64,000 nucleotides of DNA from Neoarius graeffei (Eukaryota; Chordata; Actinopteri; Siluriformes; Ariidae), in assembly GCF_027579695.1 (NCBI RefSeq), contig NC_083596.1, positions 51,881,900 through 51,945,899 on the forward strand, given 5' to 3'. Below the pieces are notes generated by a model. It made no database searches, had not been told where the DNA came from, and saw only the letters and a program-made list of their open reading frames with translations. Made by a program: the position numbers and the translations under genes. Shown here one piece after another: positions 1 to 12,462 of this stretch (position 1 is the stretch's first letter; each line of letters starts with the position of its first letter).

Positions 1-1266
1 CAATATTACATATCTGTGAGTGGCAAAAGTATGTGACCCTTTGCTTTCAGTATCTGGTGTGACCCCCTTGTGCAGCAATAACTGCAACTAAACGTTTGCG
101 GTAACTGTTGATCAGTCCTGCACACCGGCTTGGAGGAATTTTAGCCCGTTCCTCCATACAGAACAGCTTCAACTCTGGGATGTTGGTGGGTTTCCTCACA
201 TGACCTGCTCGCTTCAGGTCCTTCCACAACATTTCCATTGGATTAAGGTCAGGACTTTGACTTGGCCATTCCAAAACATTCACTTTATTCTTCTTTAACC
301 ATTCTTTGGTAGAACGACTTGTGTGCTTAGGGTCGTTGTCTTGCTGCATGACCCACCTTCTCTTGAGATTCAGTTCATGGACAGATGTCCTGACATTTTC
401 CTTTAGAATTCGCTGGAATAATTCAGAACTCATTGTTCCATCAATAATGGAAAGCCATCCTGGCCCAGATGCAGCAAAACAGGCCCAAACCATGATACTA
501 CTACAGACGAGCAGCAATGTTCTTTTTGGAGAGCAGTGGCTTTCTCCTTGCAACCCTGCCATGCACACCATTGTTGTTCAGTGTTCTCCTGATGGTGGAC
601 TCATGAACATTAACACTAGCCAATGTGAGAGAGGCCTTCAGTTGCTTAGAAGTTACCCTGGGGTCCTTTGTGACCTCGCCGACTATTACACGCCTTGCTC
701 TTGGAGTGATCTTTGTTGGTCGACCACTCCTGGGGAGGGTAACAATGGTCTTGAATTTCCTCCATTTGTACACAATCTGTCTGACTGTGGATTGGTGGAG
801 TCCAAACTCTTTAGAGATGGTTTTGTAACCTTTTCCAGCCTGATGAGCATCAACAACGCTTTTTCTGAGGTCCTCAGAAATCTCCTTTGTTCGTGCCATG
901 ATACACTTGCACAAACATGTGTTGTGAAGATCAGACTTTGATAGATCCCTGTTCTTTAAATAAAACAGGGTGCCTACTCACACCTGATTGTCGTCCCATT
1001 GATTGAAAACACCTGACTCTAATTTCACCTTCAAATTAACTGCTAATCCTAGAGGTTCACATACTTTTGCCACTCACAGATATGTAATATTGGATCATTT
1101 TCCTCAATAAATAAATGACCAAGTATAATATTTTTGTCTCATTTGTTTAACTGGGTTCTCTTTGTCTACTTTTAGGACTTGTGTGAAAATCTGATGATGT
1201 TTTAGGTCATATTTATGCAGAAATATAGAAAATTCTAAAGAGTTCACAAACTTTCAAGCACCACTG
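1..1266 (-). mobile_element. Tc1/mariner element, copy 1 (cut by window edge)
   Basis: The inner inverted repeat (CAATATTACATATCTGTGAG) starts at base 1 and returns inverted at about 1060-1093. An outer arm then runs to a terminal CACTG at 1266, followed by TA, the Tc1 target. The left outer arm (about 550 bases with its SINE, or about 180 without it, in the copy at 52 kb) lies outside the window. The element shares nearly all its sequence with the copies at 40.5 and 52.1 kb. It lies inside a restriction-endonuclease LINE: the eight bases 1269-1276 that separate it from the next transposon continue that LINE's reading frame. Confidence 0.9.
47..914 (-). pseudogene. Tc1 transposase, internally deleted
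   Basis: A decayed DD34E transposase is read from 914 down to 47. The N-terminal half (501-914) has the paired-like helix-turn-helix region (MARTKEISEDLRKSVVDAHQ). The C-terminal half (47-571) has the QQDNDPKH aspartate motif and the NPMEMLWKDL glutamate motif. Compared with the copy at 53 kb, about 180 bp are missing near base 500. That removes the first catalytic aspartate (MDETK) and puts the halves in different frames, so no active enzyme is expected. Confidence 0.9.
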
Positions 1267-1276
1267 TATGTGCTAT

Positions 1277-3162
1277 CCCACTGCGCAAAGATACGTTGAA
1301 ACGACGTCTTTTTTAGGTCATTTTTGGACGTCGAATGACGGTCCTCTGAAGGTGCAGACTGTAACGCCAGATGACGTCTTTTTCCTGACGTCTATCGAAC
1401 GTCCGGTATGGACGTGCAGAGGACGCCCATATCACGGCTAATTGTAGTTGAAAAGTGGACGTCTTTTCTACGTTTAAACTCGATGCATTGTTTACCGTTT
1501 CTTCCTCTGTGCATAGTCACATTTCAGAAGGTGGCATAGCCTGTTCCAGTTAATTTTCATATAACTTAATTGTCTAAATTAAGTAAATAATTATATTAAG
1601 TAAATAACTAAATTTTAAGGTTTAAAGCATTCCAGCTCTGCTGAGCCAAATGAAACTACAGGAAAATAGCAGGCTAGCCTACAGCTAGCAGGTTCTCCAA
1701 CTTAACCTACATTACATCAGCTCTTTGGCGTTTATGGAAAGATACATTATCCTACAAATAAATGCACTTACATTTGCACAGAGTGTATGTGAAAGGTTAA
1801 GACACAAAACCAACTGCAAAATAGTTTTTTTTTTTTAATATAACTTTAAATCAAATGAAGTCAAAACAACATAGTAAGGGATTTGGACTGAATGTTAATC
1901 ATATAAAATATATATACACACACAGCATGATCTACTGTATAAAGTGATAACTGAACAGTTCAGAAACCCTCCATGTCCATTTATAGACAATAAAATTACA
2001 ATTCAATCCTCACTCATGTCTCTTTTTTTATTCCGTTTTAATACTGGCAAAGCAGGCCAACTTGCCAACTCGTGGGAAAAAAAAAAAGACGCGGTGGATT
2101 AAGTGAAAAGGTCCTCAGTCCTCTCAGCATTGTGTCCTCCACCTCCTCGTCTTTGAGGTGCATGTTTAAGGTGTTCAGATCAGCAGAAGAAACAATTAGA
2201 ACCGTGCGGCCATTTGCTTCTTCATCTCCGGCACAGAAGAAAAGTTCCTCTGAATCGCGAGAAACGTTAGCGGTGTTGTTGGCCAATCAGAGTGGCGTTT
2301 ACTATTGGGCTGCGTCGACGCGGTTGGCCAATCAGAGAGGCGTTGACTGGTTGAACTCAAGTTGAACTCAAATAGACAACAAATTAAACAGATAAAATAT
2401 AATGTTAAAATTATATTTAAAATATCTCATCTCATCTCATTATCTCTAGCCGCTTTATCCTTCTACAGGGTCGCAGGCAAGCTGGAGCCTATCCCAGCTG
2501 ACTACGGGCGAAAGGCGGGGTACACCCTGGACAAGTCGCCAGGTCATCACAGGGCTGACACATAGACACAGACAACCATTCACACTCACATTCACACCTA
2601 CGCTCAATTTAGAGTCACCAGTTAACCTAACCTGCATGTCTTTGGACTGTGGGGGAAACCGGAGCACCCGGAGGAAACCCACGCGGACACAGGGAGAACA
2701 TGCAAACTCCACACAGAAAGGCCCTCGCCGGCCCCGAGGCTCGAACCCAGGACCTTCTTGCTGTGAGGCGACAGCGCTAACCACTACACCACCGTGCCGC
2801 CCATATTTAAAATAAATAAAATAAAATATTAAAATTCACGGACAATATTAATAACAATGTTGATATTTGTAATATTATTTATTTATATTTATAGTTTGTA
2901 ATAAAATTTATTTAAATTAAAAATAGGTTATATACGTAATTTTCCTGCACCTGTTTTAGACGTCTTGATGACGTCCAAAAAAGTCACCTTGTCTGACGTT
3001 AAAATTTTCAACTACATATTGACGTCCAAATAGGGTCATAGTTAGACGTCTAAATAGCAGACCTAGTTTGCACGTCATTTAGAAGTCCAGAATTGGTCTT
3101 GGACCGACGGACGCAATAAAGACATGATCTGCACGTCCATACAGCGTCTAATGTTTAGTGGG
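1277..3162. mobile_element. DNA transposon rich in GACGTC, AT target (PHIS/ISL2EU-like)
   Basis: Both ends carry the inverted repeat CCCACT/AGTGGG, and sub-terminal regions are crowded with GACGTC-type motifs in both orientations. The flanking dinucleotide is AT on each side (1275-1276 and 3163-3164). Removing the element joins the codons of the surrounding LINE exactly, which supports a 2-bp AT target duplication, as known for the ISL2EU/PHIS group. The interior is AT-rich with no recognisable transposase. Open frames near 2038-2365 on both strands match no family I know. A SINE is nested at 2425-2802. The superfamily call is an inference from the target site alone. Confidence 0.6.
2425..2802 (-). 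repeat. tRNA-headed SINE, copy 1
   Basis: The minus strand reads from 2802 as a tRNA-like head (GGCGGCACGGTGGTGTAGTG, with B-box-like GGTTCGAGCC at about 2740), then a conserved body ending in ATGAGATGAG repeats. It is flanked by a 12-bp direct repeat (ATATTTAAAATA at 2413-2424 and 2803-2814), a target duplication made by LINE machinery. Similar copies lie at 23708 and 52118, with a diverged relative at 60630. It resembles the HE1/DANA/Mermaid type of fish SINE. The exact family name was not checked. Confidence 0.85.
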
Positions 3163-5138
3163 ATTGTTTCAATTTGACCAGTAGAACAGTGAAAGATACA
3201 GTGCGGGTTATGATCTGAAGGATATCAGGTAGCCAGATTATATTTTGTTGGGAGGACCTGGAGGCGAGCCTTGATTGTAAAAATTAAAATGTCCTCACCA
3301 ACAGAGCAGTTGCTGAGCACAGAGTGAGACAGTGCATGATCTGCAAAGGTCAAACCGGTCAATTTCCCTGCAGATTCAGGCTGGCCCAGTGCTGTGCGCT
3401 CTGGGACCGTTTCATATAAAGGATTAAAGCCCGCGCATGTTTTGCGCGCAGCTCCTGTTCTCCTTCGCCTTGCATGTAAGTTGCACATGCATATATAAAT
3501 GGGTCCGTTATGATGTTATCAAAAGATGTTACTTTTGCGCCATCTAGTTTGGCCCACCGCAGATGTATTTTGGTACGGTTGCAAAGATTGTTCAAATCGA
3601 GCCAGTCCGACCTCACACCAAAGCCTGTTGCTCTACTGTCCAATTTACCATTCCCTTTCACCTGGAATCTGAGAAATTGTGCGTCGCTATCAAGTGCAAA
3701 CGGAATTTTCCTTCGCTGCAGATGTTGAAATAGCGACGCCCGGGCCATCTCCCTAATTCACAGGTCATCGTTGTTCAGCATATTGAGTAGATGGCTCATC
3801 CTGGAAGCAGTATAAATCCATTCGATGTTTGGGACACCCAACCCCCCCTCCCTCTTGGATTGAAAAATTATGTCCCTTGTTGAGTGGGTATTTAGCCCAA
3901 ACCACTGTCTTACAGTACGGACAGTTATGTTATTAAGTTCAGTGAGGGCTTTTTGCGGAAGGTGGAGGTTTGCAAAAAGGTGTTGGACTTTGGACAGGGC
4001 TATTTCTCGTACGGCTTGCACTTTCATCATGACGGGTAGGGGGGCCGAGTCAACAAGATCTAATCTACGAGTATACTCAATAATGAGTTCTGACTGTTGC
4101 TGTTCCCAGTCACCTGCCACATTGAATTTGTGGCCTAGGTATGTGTACTGTTCATTACGTGAGTACACTCGTATTGGTTGCTGTAATATTGAGAAGGCGG
4201 GTGGCTTATCGCGTTGCGAATGATACCAGTGGTTTCCTCCGCCGCGCCTCTCATAAAAAACAGCACATTTTGTCGGCTTCACCCGGAGCTTTGACCACGA
4301 CAAGAATTGTTCTGTGCAAGCCAGCATGTGATGTATTACAGACTCGTGTCTGGAGGCAATCTGTACGTCATCTGCATATCCCTGTACGGGGCATGGGGAG
4401 CGCACTCCTTCAGGTGCGCACTGGCCCATCCATTTCAGCCAGTTATCAATGGCCAAGATGAAATTGATGGCACTCCAGGGACAGCCAGTTTTAATCCCTA
4501 CTGATAGGCGGATTGGATCGGTTAGGGTCTTACCACAGATCACCTGGGTGAATGATGTTTTGTAGACGTCTGTTATTATGTTTATATAGGCCTGGGGAAG
4601 GTTTATTTCTTTTAGCGCATGTATCATTGCAGTATGAGGAAGGGTGCCGAACGCATCACGGAAGTCCAGAAAGACAGCGAAGAATTTACTAGAGTCATGT
4701 TTAAAATCATCAATTCCTGTCTTTAAACAAAACACGTGTTCGTGCATGCCCTGACGGTTGATGTATGCCTTTTGATAGGGTGAAAGAATTGTATTTTCCA
4801 TGAGCCAGGGCAGGATGCGCAATAACAGGCATTTCATAAACACTTTGTATATAGTTGTTAATAGTGAAATATCCCTCCATGTGGAGGGGTCTTCTGGAAT
4901 ATTATCTTTTTTTGGAATCCTATGAATGAGAGCACCCTTCCATGACTCGGGCACTCTGCCGTTTAATAGGCATGCATTGAAGATGTTTGTGAGCACCGGA
5001 CACGAGATTTCTTTTGTGGTTTTAAAAGTCTCATACGCCACTCCATCAGAGCCGCTGGCTTTATTGTTCGGGAGGGCATAGATGACCTTCTCTACCTCAG
5101 TCTCTGTAAAGCCCTCCCAATTTAATTCTTGTGCGCGT

Positions 5139-5139
<1 letters not shown>
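3163..5139 (-). pseudogene. R2/NeSL-like LINE reverse transcriptase (restriction-endonuclease type)
   Basis: The minus frame from about 5139 to 3758 is a reverse transcriptase: NNKASGSDGVAYETF near the start, FLDFRDAFGTL, then GYADDVQIASRH as the catalytic YADD box, and a C-terminal REGGLGVPNI. A second frame, 3359-3748, and a third down to 3225 continue into the region before the restriction-like endonuclease (TIKARLQVLPTKYNLAT, then a TGA). There are at least two frame changes and one stop. The 5' end abuts a (CA)n tract; the apparent start codon inside that tract is an artefact. The 3' part is interrupted by the DNA element at 1277-3162. Clade assignment (R2, NeSL or relative) is tentative. 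Confidence 0.8.

Positions 5140-5199
<60 letters not shown>
5140..5199. repeat. (AC)n microsatellite
   Basis: About 30 uninterrupted AC units directly upstream of the LINE fragment. Smaller CA/GT tracts occur at 5501-5523 and 5834-5861. Confidence 0.95.
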
Positions 5200-5200
<1 letters not shown>

Positions 5201-5973
5201 ATCTCATTGCTGTTTTCTTCCTTCACTTTTTAAACCCACAATGGAATATCAAAAGCAATATCATTCTGAATATTATAAATAGAAAATGATTTGAGCTGGA
5301 TGTTTGATGATGTCATCACCTGGATATGAAACTCATCAGTGTGTCTGATGTGAACATCGTCGGTACAATTCAGGAAAAAATAATCAGCACTCCGTCTGTG
5401 ATTAAATTCAAATACGGGTCACAACCCTTTAATTAAAAAACCTCTCTGCTAGAGGAATTCAGGGACATGTTCCTAATAGATCCTCATTCTCTATTCCTGA
5501 CACACACACACACACACACACACTGCATGGATATTTGAGTTTCTGTCTCTTCCCAGATTTTTCTCCTTCGCTGCCATGTGACTGGCTGATTAGATATCTG
5601 TATTAAATGATAAATTGTGCGCTGATTATATATAAAGTGTTGAAACAGGTGTCGAGTGCAATGATGAAATAAAGTTTCTCTCCTCTGATGATTCACAGAT
5701 GAACAGACAGACAGCTGCTCACATTCACCACAATCTGTTACTGTGAGGGGAAAAAAAACGTTTCTTTCCTTCTCAGTGCCTGATCAGAGTGAGTGTAGTG
5801 TATCTGGTGTGTAGTCAGAGAGTGTATTCATTCTGTGTGTGTGTGTGTGTGTGTGTGTGTTGGCATACATTAGCGATGGGAAACAGGCTGTAATTAACAT
5901 CTGTATAAAGAGCTGAGCTCATGAATATGCACACAGTCAAATTAATGATTCCAGCAGAACGGCCATATTGGGA
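5200..5973. other. Gene-free AT-rich interval
   Basis: There is no open frame with family resemblance. It holds two short CA/GT tracts and otherwise apparently unique sequence leading into the minisatellite. Confidence 0.6.
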
Positions 5974-8900
5974 TGTGCTTAAACAGATCTGATCAGAGTA
6001 TTAATATTGTAGTGTGTGCTGTGTTTATATAGAGAGCTGATCAGAGTATTAATACTATGGTGTGTGCTGTGTTTAAACAGAGCTGATCAGAGTATTAATA
6101 CTGTGGTGTGTCCTGTGTTTAAACGGAGATGACCAGAGTATTAACACTGTAGCGTGTCCTGTGTTTATATAGAGAGCTGATCAGAGTATTAATACTGTAG
6201 TGTGTCCTGTGTTTAAACGGAGCTGGTCAGAGCAATAATACTGTAGTGTGTCCTGTGTTTGAACAGAGCTGATCAGAGCATTAATACTGTGGTGTGCCCT
6301 ATTTAAACAGATCTGATCAGAGTATTAATACTGTGACGTACACTGTTTAAACGGAGCTGATCAGAGTATTAATCCTGTAGTGTGCCCTGTGCTTAAACAG
6401 AGCTGATCAGAGTATTAATACTGTGGTGTGCGCTGTTTAAACAGATCTGATCAGAGTATTAATACTGTGGTGTGCACAGTTTAAACAGATCTGATCAGAG
6501 TATTAATATTGTGGTGTGCACTGTTTAAACAGATCTGATCAGAGTATTAATACTGTGACGTACACTGTTTAAACAGATCTGATCAGAGTATTAATACTGT
6601 AGTGTGTCCTGTGTTTAAACAGAGCTGGTCAGAGCAATAATACTGCAGTGTGTCCTGTGTTTGAACAGAGCTGATCAGAGCATTAATACTGTGGTGTGCC
6701 CTATTTAAACAGATCTGATCAGAGTATTAATACTGTGACGTACACTGTTTTAACAGAGCTGATCAGAGTATTAATACTGTAGTGTGCCCTGTGTTTAAAC
6801 AGAGCTGATCAGAGTGTTAATACTGTAGTGTGTCCTGTGTTTAAACAGAGCTGATCAGAGTATTAATACTGTAGTGTGTCCTGTGTTTAAACAGAGCTGA
6901 TCAGAGTATTAATACTGTGGTGTGTGCTGTGCTTGAACAGAGCTGATCAGAGTATTAATACTGTGGCATGCACTGTGCTTAAACAGAGCTGATCAGAGTA
7001 TTAATACTGTAATGTGTCCTGTGTCTATATAGAGAGCTGATCAGAGTATTGATACTGCAGTGTGCCCTGTGTTTAAACGGAGCTGATCAGAGTATTAATA
7101 CTGTGGCGTGTCCTGTGTTTTTCACACAGCTGATCAGAGTATTAATACTGTGGTGTGCGCTGTTTAAACAGATCTGATCAGAGTATTAATACTGTGGTGT
7201 GCACTGTTTAAACAGATCTGATCAGAGTATTAATGCTGTGGTGTGTCCTGTGTTTAAACAGAGCTGGTCAGAGCAATAATACTGTAGTGTGTCCTGTGTT
7301 TGAACAGAGCTGATCAGAGCATTAATACTGTGGTGTGTCCTGTGTTTATATAGAGAGCTGATCAGAGTATTAATACTGCAGTGAGCCCTGTGTTTAAACG
7401 GAGCTGATCAGAGTATTAATACTGTGGCGTGTCCTGTGTTTTTCACACAGCTGATCAGAGTATTAATACTGTGGTGTGCACAGTTTAAACAGATCTGATC
7501 AGAGTATTAATATTGTGGTGTGCACTGTTTAAACAGATCTGATCAGAGTATTAATACTGCGGTGTGTCCTGTGTTTGAACAGATCTGATCAGAGTATTAA
7601 TACTGTAGTGTGTCCTGTGTTTAAACAGAGCTGGTCAGAGCAATAATACTGTAGTGTGTCCTGTGTTTGAACAGAGCTGATCAGAGCATTAATACTGTGG
7701 TGTGCCCTATTTAAACAGATCTGATCAGAGTATTAATACTGTGACGTACACTGTTTAAACAGAGCTGATCAGAGTGTTAATCCTGTAGTGTGCCCTGTGT
7801 TTAAACAGAGCTGATCAGAGTGTTAATACTGTAGTGTGTCCTGTGTTTAAACAGAGCTGATCAGAGTATTAATACTGTGGTGTGTGCTGTGCATAAACAG
7901 AGCTGATCAGAGTATTAATACTGTGGCATGCGCTGTGCTTAAACAGAGCTGATCAGAGTATTAATACTGTGGCGCGCACTGTTTAAACAGATCTGATCAG
8001 AGTATTAATACTGTGGTGTGCACTGTTTAAACAGATCTGATCAGAGTATTAATGCTGTGGTGTGTCCTGTGTTTAAACAGATCTGATCAGAGTATTAATA
8101 CTGTAGTGTGTCCTGTGTTTAAACAGAGCTGGTCAGAGCAATAATACTGTAGTGTGTCCTGTGTTTGAACAGAGCTGATCAGAGCATTAATACTGTGGTG
8201 TGCCCTATTTAAACAGATCTGATCAGAGTATTAATACTGTGACGTACACTGCTTAAACAGAGCTGATCAGAGTATTAATACTGTAGTGTGCCCTGTGTTT
8301 AAACAGAGCTGATCGGAGTATTAATACTGTAGTGTGTCCTGTGTTTAAACAGAGCTGATCAGAGTATTAATACTGTGGTGTGTGCTGTGCTTAAACAGAG
8401 CTGATCAGAGTATTAATACTGTGGCATGCGCTGTGCTTAAACAGAGCTGATCAGAGTATTAATACTGTGATGTGTCCTGTGTTTATATAGAGAGCGGATC
8501 AGAGTATTAATACTGCAGTGTGCCCTGTGTTTAAACGGAGCTGATCAGAGTATTAATATTGTGGTGTGTCCTGTGTTTTCACACAGCTGATCAGAGTATT
8601 AATAATGTGGTGTGCGCTGTTTAAACAGATCTGATCAGAGTATTAATATTGTGGTGTGCACTGTTTAAACAGATCTGATCAGAGTATTAATACTGCAGTG
8701 TGCCCTGTGTTTAAACGGAGCTGATCAGAGTATTAATATTGTGGTGTGTCCTGTGTTTTTCACACAGCTGATCAGAGTATTAATAATGTGGTGTGCGCTG
8801 TTTAAACAGATCTGATCAGAGTATTAATACTGTAGTGTGTCCTGTGTTTAAACAGAGCTGGTCAGAGCAATAATACTGTAGTGTGCCCTGCATTTGAACA

Positions 8901-9715
8901 GAGCTGATCAGAGCATTAATACTGTGGTGTGCCCTGTTTAAACAGATCTGATCAGAGTATTAATACTGTAGTGTGCCCTGTGTTTAAACAGGGCTGATCA
9001 GAGTATTAATAATGTAGTGTGTCCTGCATTTGAACAGAACTGATCAGAGCATTAATATTGTGGTGTGCCCTGTTTAAACAGATCTGATCAGAGTATTAAT
9101 ACTGTGGTGTGTGCTGTGCTTAAACAGAGCTGATCAGAGTATTAATACTGTGGTGTGTCCTGTGCTTAAACAGAGCTGATCAGTGTATTAATACTGTAGT
9201 GTGTCCTGTGTTTAAACAGATCTGATCAGAGTATCAATACTGTAGTGTGTCCTGTGTTTAAACAGAGCTGATTAGAGTATTAATACTGTGGTGTGCACTG
9301 TTTAAACAAATCTGATCAGAGTATTAATACTGAAGTGTGCACTGTTTAAACAGATCTGATCAGAGTATTGATGCTGTAGTGTGTCCTGCGTTTGAACAGA
9401 GCTGATCAGAGCATTAATACTGTGGTGTGCCCTGTTTAAACAGATCTGATCAGAGTATTAATACTGTGACGTACACTGTTTAAACAGAGTTGATCAGAGT
9501 ATTAATACTGTGGTGTGTCCTGTGTTTAAACAGAGCTGATCAGAGTGTTAATACTGTAGTGTGTCCTGTGTTTAAACAGAGCTGGTCAGAGTATTAATAC
9601 TGAAGTGTGTCCTGTCTTTAAACAGAGCTGATCAGAGTATTAATACTGTGGTGTGTACTGTTTAAACAGAGCTGATCAGAGTATTAATACTGTGGTGTTT
9701 ACTATGTTTATGTAG
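5974..9715. repeat. Minisatellite array of 44/46-bp units
   Basis: More than 80 head-to-tail units contain a near-constant core: GTTTAAACAGATCTGATCAG followed by AGTATTAATACTGTRGTGTG. Two length classes alternate: about 44 bp (AACAGATCTG type, linker GTGTGCACT) and about 46 bp (AACAGAGCTG type, linker GTGTCCTGT). A variant pair with GCTGGTCAGAGCAATAATAC recurs at about 6225, 6627, 7266, 7633, 8131 and 8860, so the array has irregular higher-order structure. Each typical unit carries the palindromes GTTTAAAC, CTGATCAG and ATTAAT. No coding frame runs through it. Confidence 0.95.
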
Positions 9716-9891
9716 AACATTGAACTGACCAACTTACCCTTAAGTATAGTATTATTACTCATCTGCTGCTATTATTGCTTCTATTAATAATATTATTAAT
9801 GCTACTCATACTACTGACTACTAATTATAATACTTTTACTCATAATAATACTACTCCTACCATTAACTACTACTACTACTACTACTACTAC

Positions 9892-9928
<37 letters not shown>

Positions 9929-10706
9929 CCCACTATTACTTATACTAATATTACTATTTAATACAATTATCAAATCTTAAACTTTTAAAATTGTCAAATA
10001 AAATGACTAAATGTAAACTGTCAGAGAAAATTATTAAATAAATATATGTGAGTGTATTATCAACAGTTTCTATAAATTAGTATGAATTTTATTTGATCTG
10101 TAATCAGACTGTAATCTAATCTCACCCTAAATTTTTCAGAGAGAAGTTCACACACAAACATCACACAGCGTTTCCTCGCTCTCTCTGTCCTGGAGTTCCG
10201 TTTTACAGAGTTACGGGTTTGTGTTGTGGGCAGACGAGCAATTTTCACTGGTTTAAATGAAGAAGAATGATCTTCTCAGTGAGGTAAAACAAACAGCTCT
10301 GTGTGAAACCCAGAATAATGTTTCTGGTAATGAATTAGTCTCAGGTTCTATATCTGAGCTGATGAATGAGTTCGCTTTTTATAGCAGCTGCTCAGAGAGA
10401 ACAGAGATTTTCCTCATGGAGCGATCATAGGCTCTTTGGTCATGATGAAGAGCTGAGAGGAATTTTTCTCCACCTGAGACATGGTTCTCCTTTAATACCC
10501 ACAGTGTTGCCCTGCAGGGTAACTGCGCTGCATCAGTGTGTGAGAGAATCGTGATTAAAGTCTCAGAGTGTGAGAACTGGTGCTCCATCACTCATCTAAA
10601 ATCCACCAACAGGAGGACGGCACAGCGACAGATACAGGAGTGATGGAGAAACATCAAGAAAACATGCTCATCAACAGAAACATCTCATTACCTCGAGCTC
10701 ACTGTG

Positions 10707-10768
<62 letters not shown>

Positions 10769-11437
10769 ATGCGAGCATGTTTTCTGCACCAGCTGATTTC
10801 CAGATCATTCCGATTGATCACATGAGCAGTACGTAGTGGTGTTTAATCACAGGTCTACCGTTAGAGGATCTTCATCATATCACATGAACATCACACAGTC
10901 TGTTACAGAACTCAATACACAGTGTATTGTACAAGATCTCATACAGTGTGATGAAGAATCATCTTAAATCATCACACAGAGTAACACCGAGTTTAGTCAG
11001 AGCTGTAGAACAGTTCTCCATCACTGCAGTACAGTTCCACAGAGGTGTAGAACCTGTGCTGAAGGACACTGAAGCTGTTCTGGTGTTTCTTCCTTTAATT
11101 TGGTACCCATTTGTGTGTTTACAGTAAAATAAGATGGAAGTGTGAAACTGAAACTAATTTAAGGTTCTAAGATTAAAGCTCTTGTGAGTCTAGAACCCAA
11201 GTTCCTGCTGAGAGGTTCTACAAGGCTGAATATGCGGAAGGAGATCTGGGTTAAAAGTGCAAGCAAATGGGAAAATTGCAGGCCTGAGCTGTGACATGCT
11301 TGATAAAGAGGACATGATAGAGCATGGACACACACACACACACACACACACACAAGCATTCCAGAGCCGCTGGGCTAAAAGTGCGAAGTGGCTTTGAGGG
11401 TGGATGTTTAAGCTTTCAATATCTCTACCTGCTGACT

Positions 11438-11491
<54 letters not shown>

Positions 11492-11549
11492 CAAATGTAA
11501 TTTATGAGTTCATAAAACACCTTCAAACACATCAACCAGTCTCCCTCTG

Positions 11550-11598
<49 letters not shown>

Positions 11599-12453
11599 CA
11601 ACATGTTTTAGTTCTGCTGATTAAACTGGGTGGTGTTTATGTGGCGTTTCCTGTAACAGCATGTTCCCAAGTGAGAAACGTCCAGAATCTTCTTGCACCA
11701 ACATTTATATTATTTTATTGATGAATTATCATGTCATACTTTTTGTCCATTTATAGTTACATTATACTTACTAATTACTTACGTTATAGCATCTATAAAC
11801 AGTTGTTCCCTCACCAGTCTCTCTTTATTCTCTCTCTCTTGAAGTTAATAAGACAAAATAAACACAGCTTGTTCCATCATGTTAGTGAGAAACCACAAAG
11901 CGCTGACACTGGAGACTAAGTTTTAATGAAATTAAGGAATGAAAATAGACTGAATTTGGAGGAGAAATAAAGAAAACAGAAGAATTGATCTGGGGAACCA
12001 TTAATGTACAATTAACACAAATATTCAAAAATGTCTTCAATAATCTTCAAGATGTTTATTGTGGTATGTCGAAAGTACAATGAAATTCTTCCCTGAATTC
12101 TTCTCCACAGACCAGATGCTCCGTGTTCGAGGAGCGCAACAGTACATCAAATAAACACTCAGTACAAAACACTACAAAATACTCACTACTGTGAGACCGA
12201 ACAGTGAGAGAGCTGCTCAGTGTTCTCTCGTCTGTTGAGTTACTTTAAATAATTCATCACTTCTATACAGTAACTTTATATCAATCACCACGAAGTGAAG
12301 TGTCCTGTTCATTTCCATAACGAAGTTCTCAAAGGGATGGGTAAAGAACAAATCTTACTTTAGCTTTAAAAACAAAACAATTTAATAGAACTAATCAAAT
12401 TAATAGAGGAATGTATCATTTTAATTCATTTTTTATTTTGCATTTTTAAAATA
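9716..12453. other. Gene-free interval with microsatellites
   Basis: Tracts seen: (TAC)n/(TAA)n at 9867-9929, (GT)n at 10708-10767, (AC)n at 11330-11354, (CA)n at 11440-11491 and (GT)n at 11554-11597. Short frames over these tracts (runs of CVCVCV or HTHTHT) are artefacts. Around 12045-12110 the phrase GTACAATGAAATTCTT resembles the 3' ends of fish LINEs or SINEs, but too little remains to classify. No gene was recognised. Confidence 0.6.
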
Positions 12454-12462
12454 GAGTGAATC

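Noticed and set aside
2038..2365. Overlapping open frames on both strands (82 and 97 residues)
   Set aside because: They lie inside a DNA transposon and show no known domain or splice context. Kept only as a note in the element entry.
3758..5194. Start codon of the LINE frame inside the (CA)n tract
   Set aside because: The first 20 residues are microsatellite translation. The homologous part starts after about 5139.
5974..9715. CRISPR-like array
   Set aside because: Units are contiguous, without unique spacers of constant length, and the genome is that of a vertebrate. It is a minisatellite.
11159..11721. Several frames of CVCVCV or HTHTHT residues
   Set aside because: They are translations of CA/GT microsatellites.
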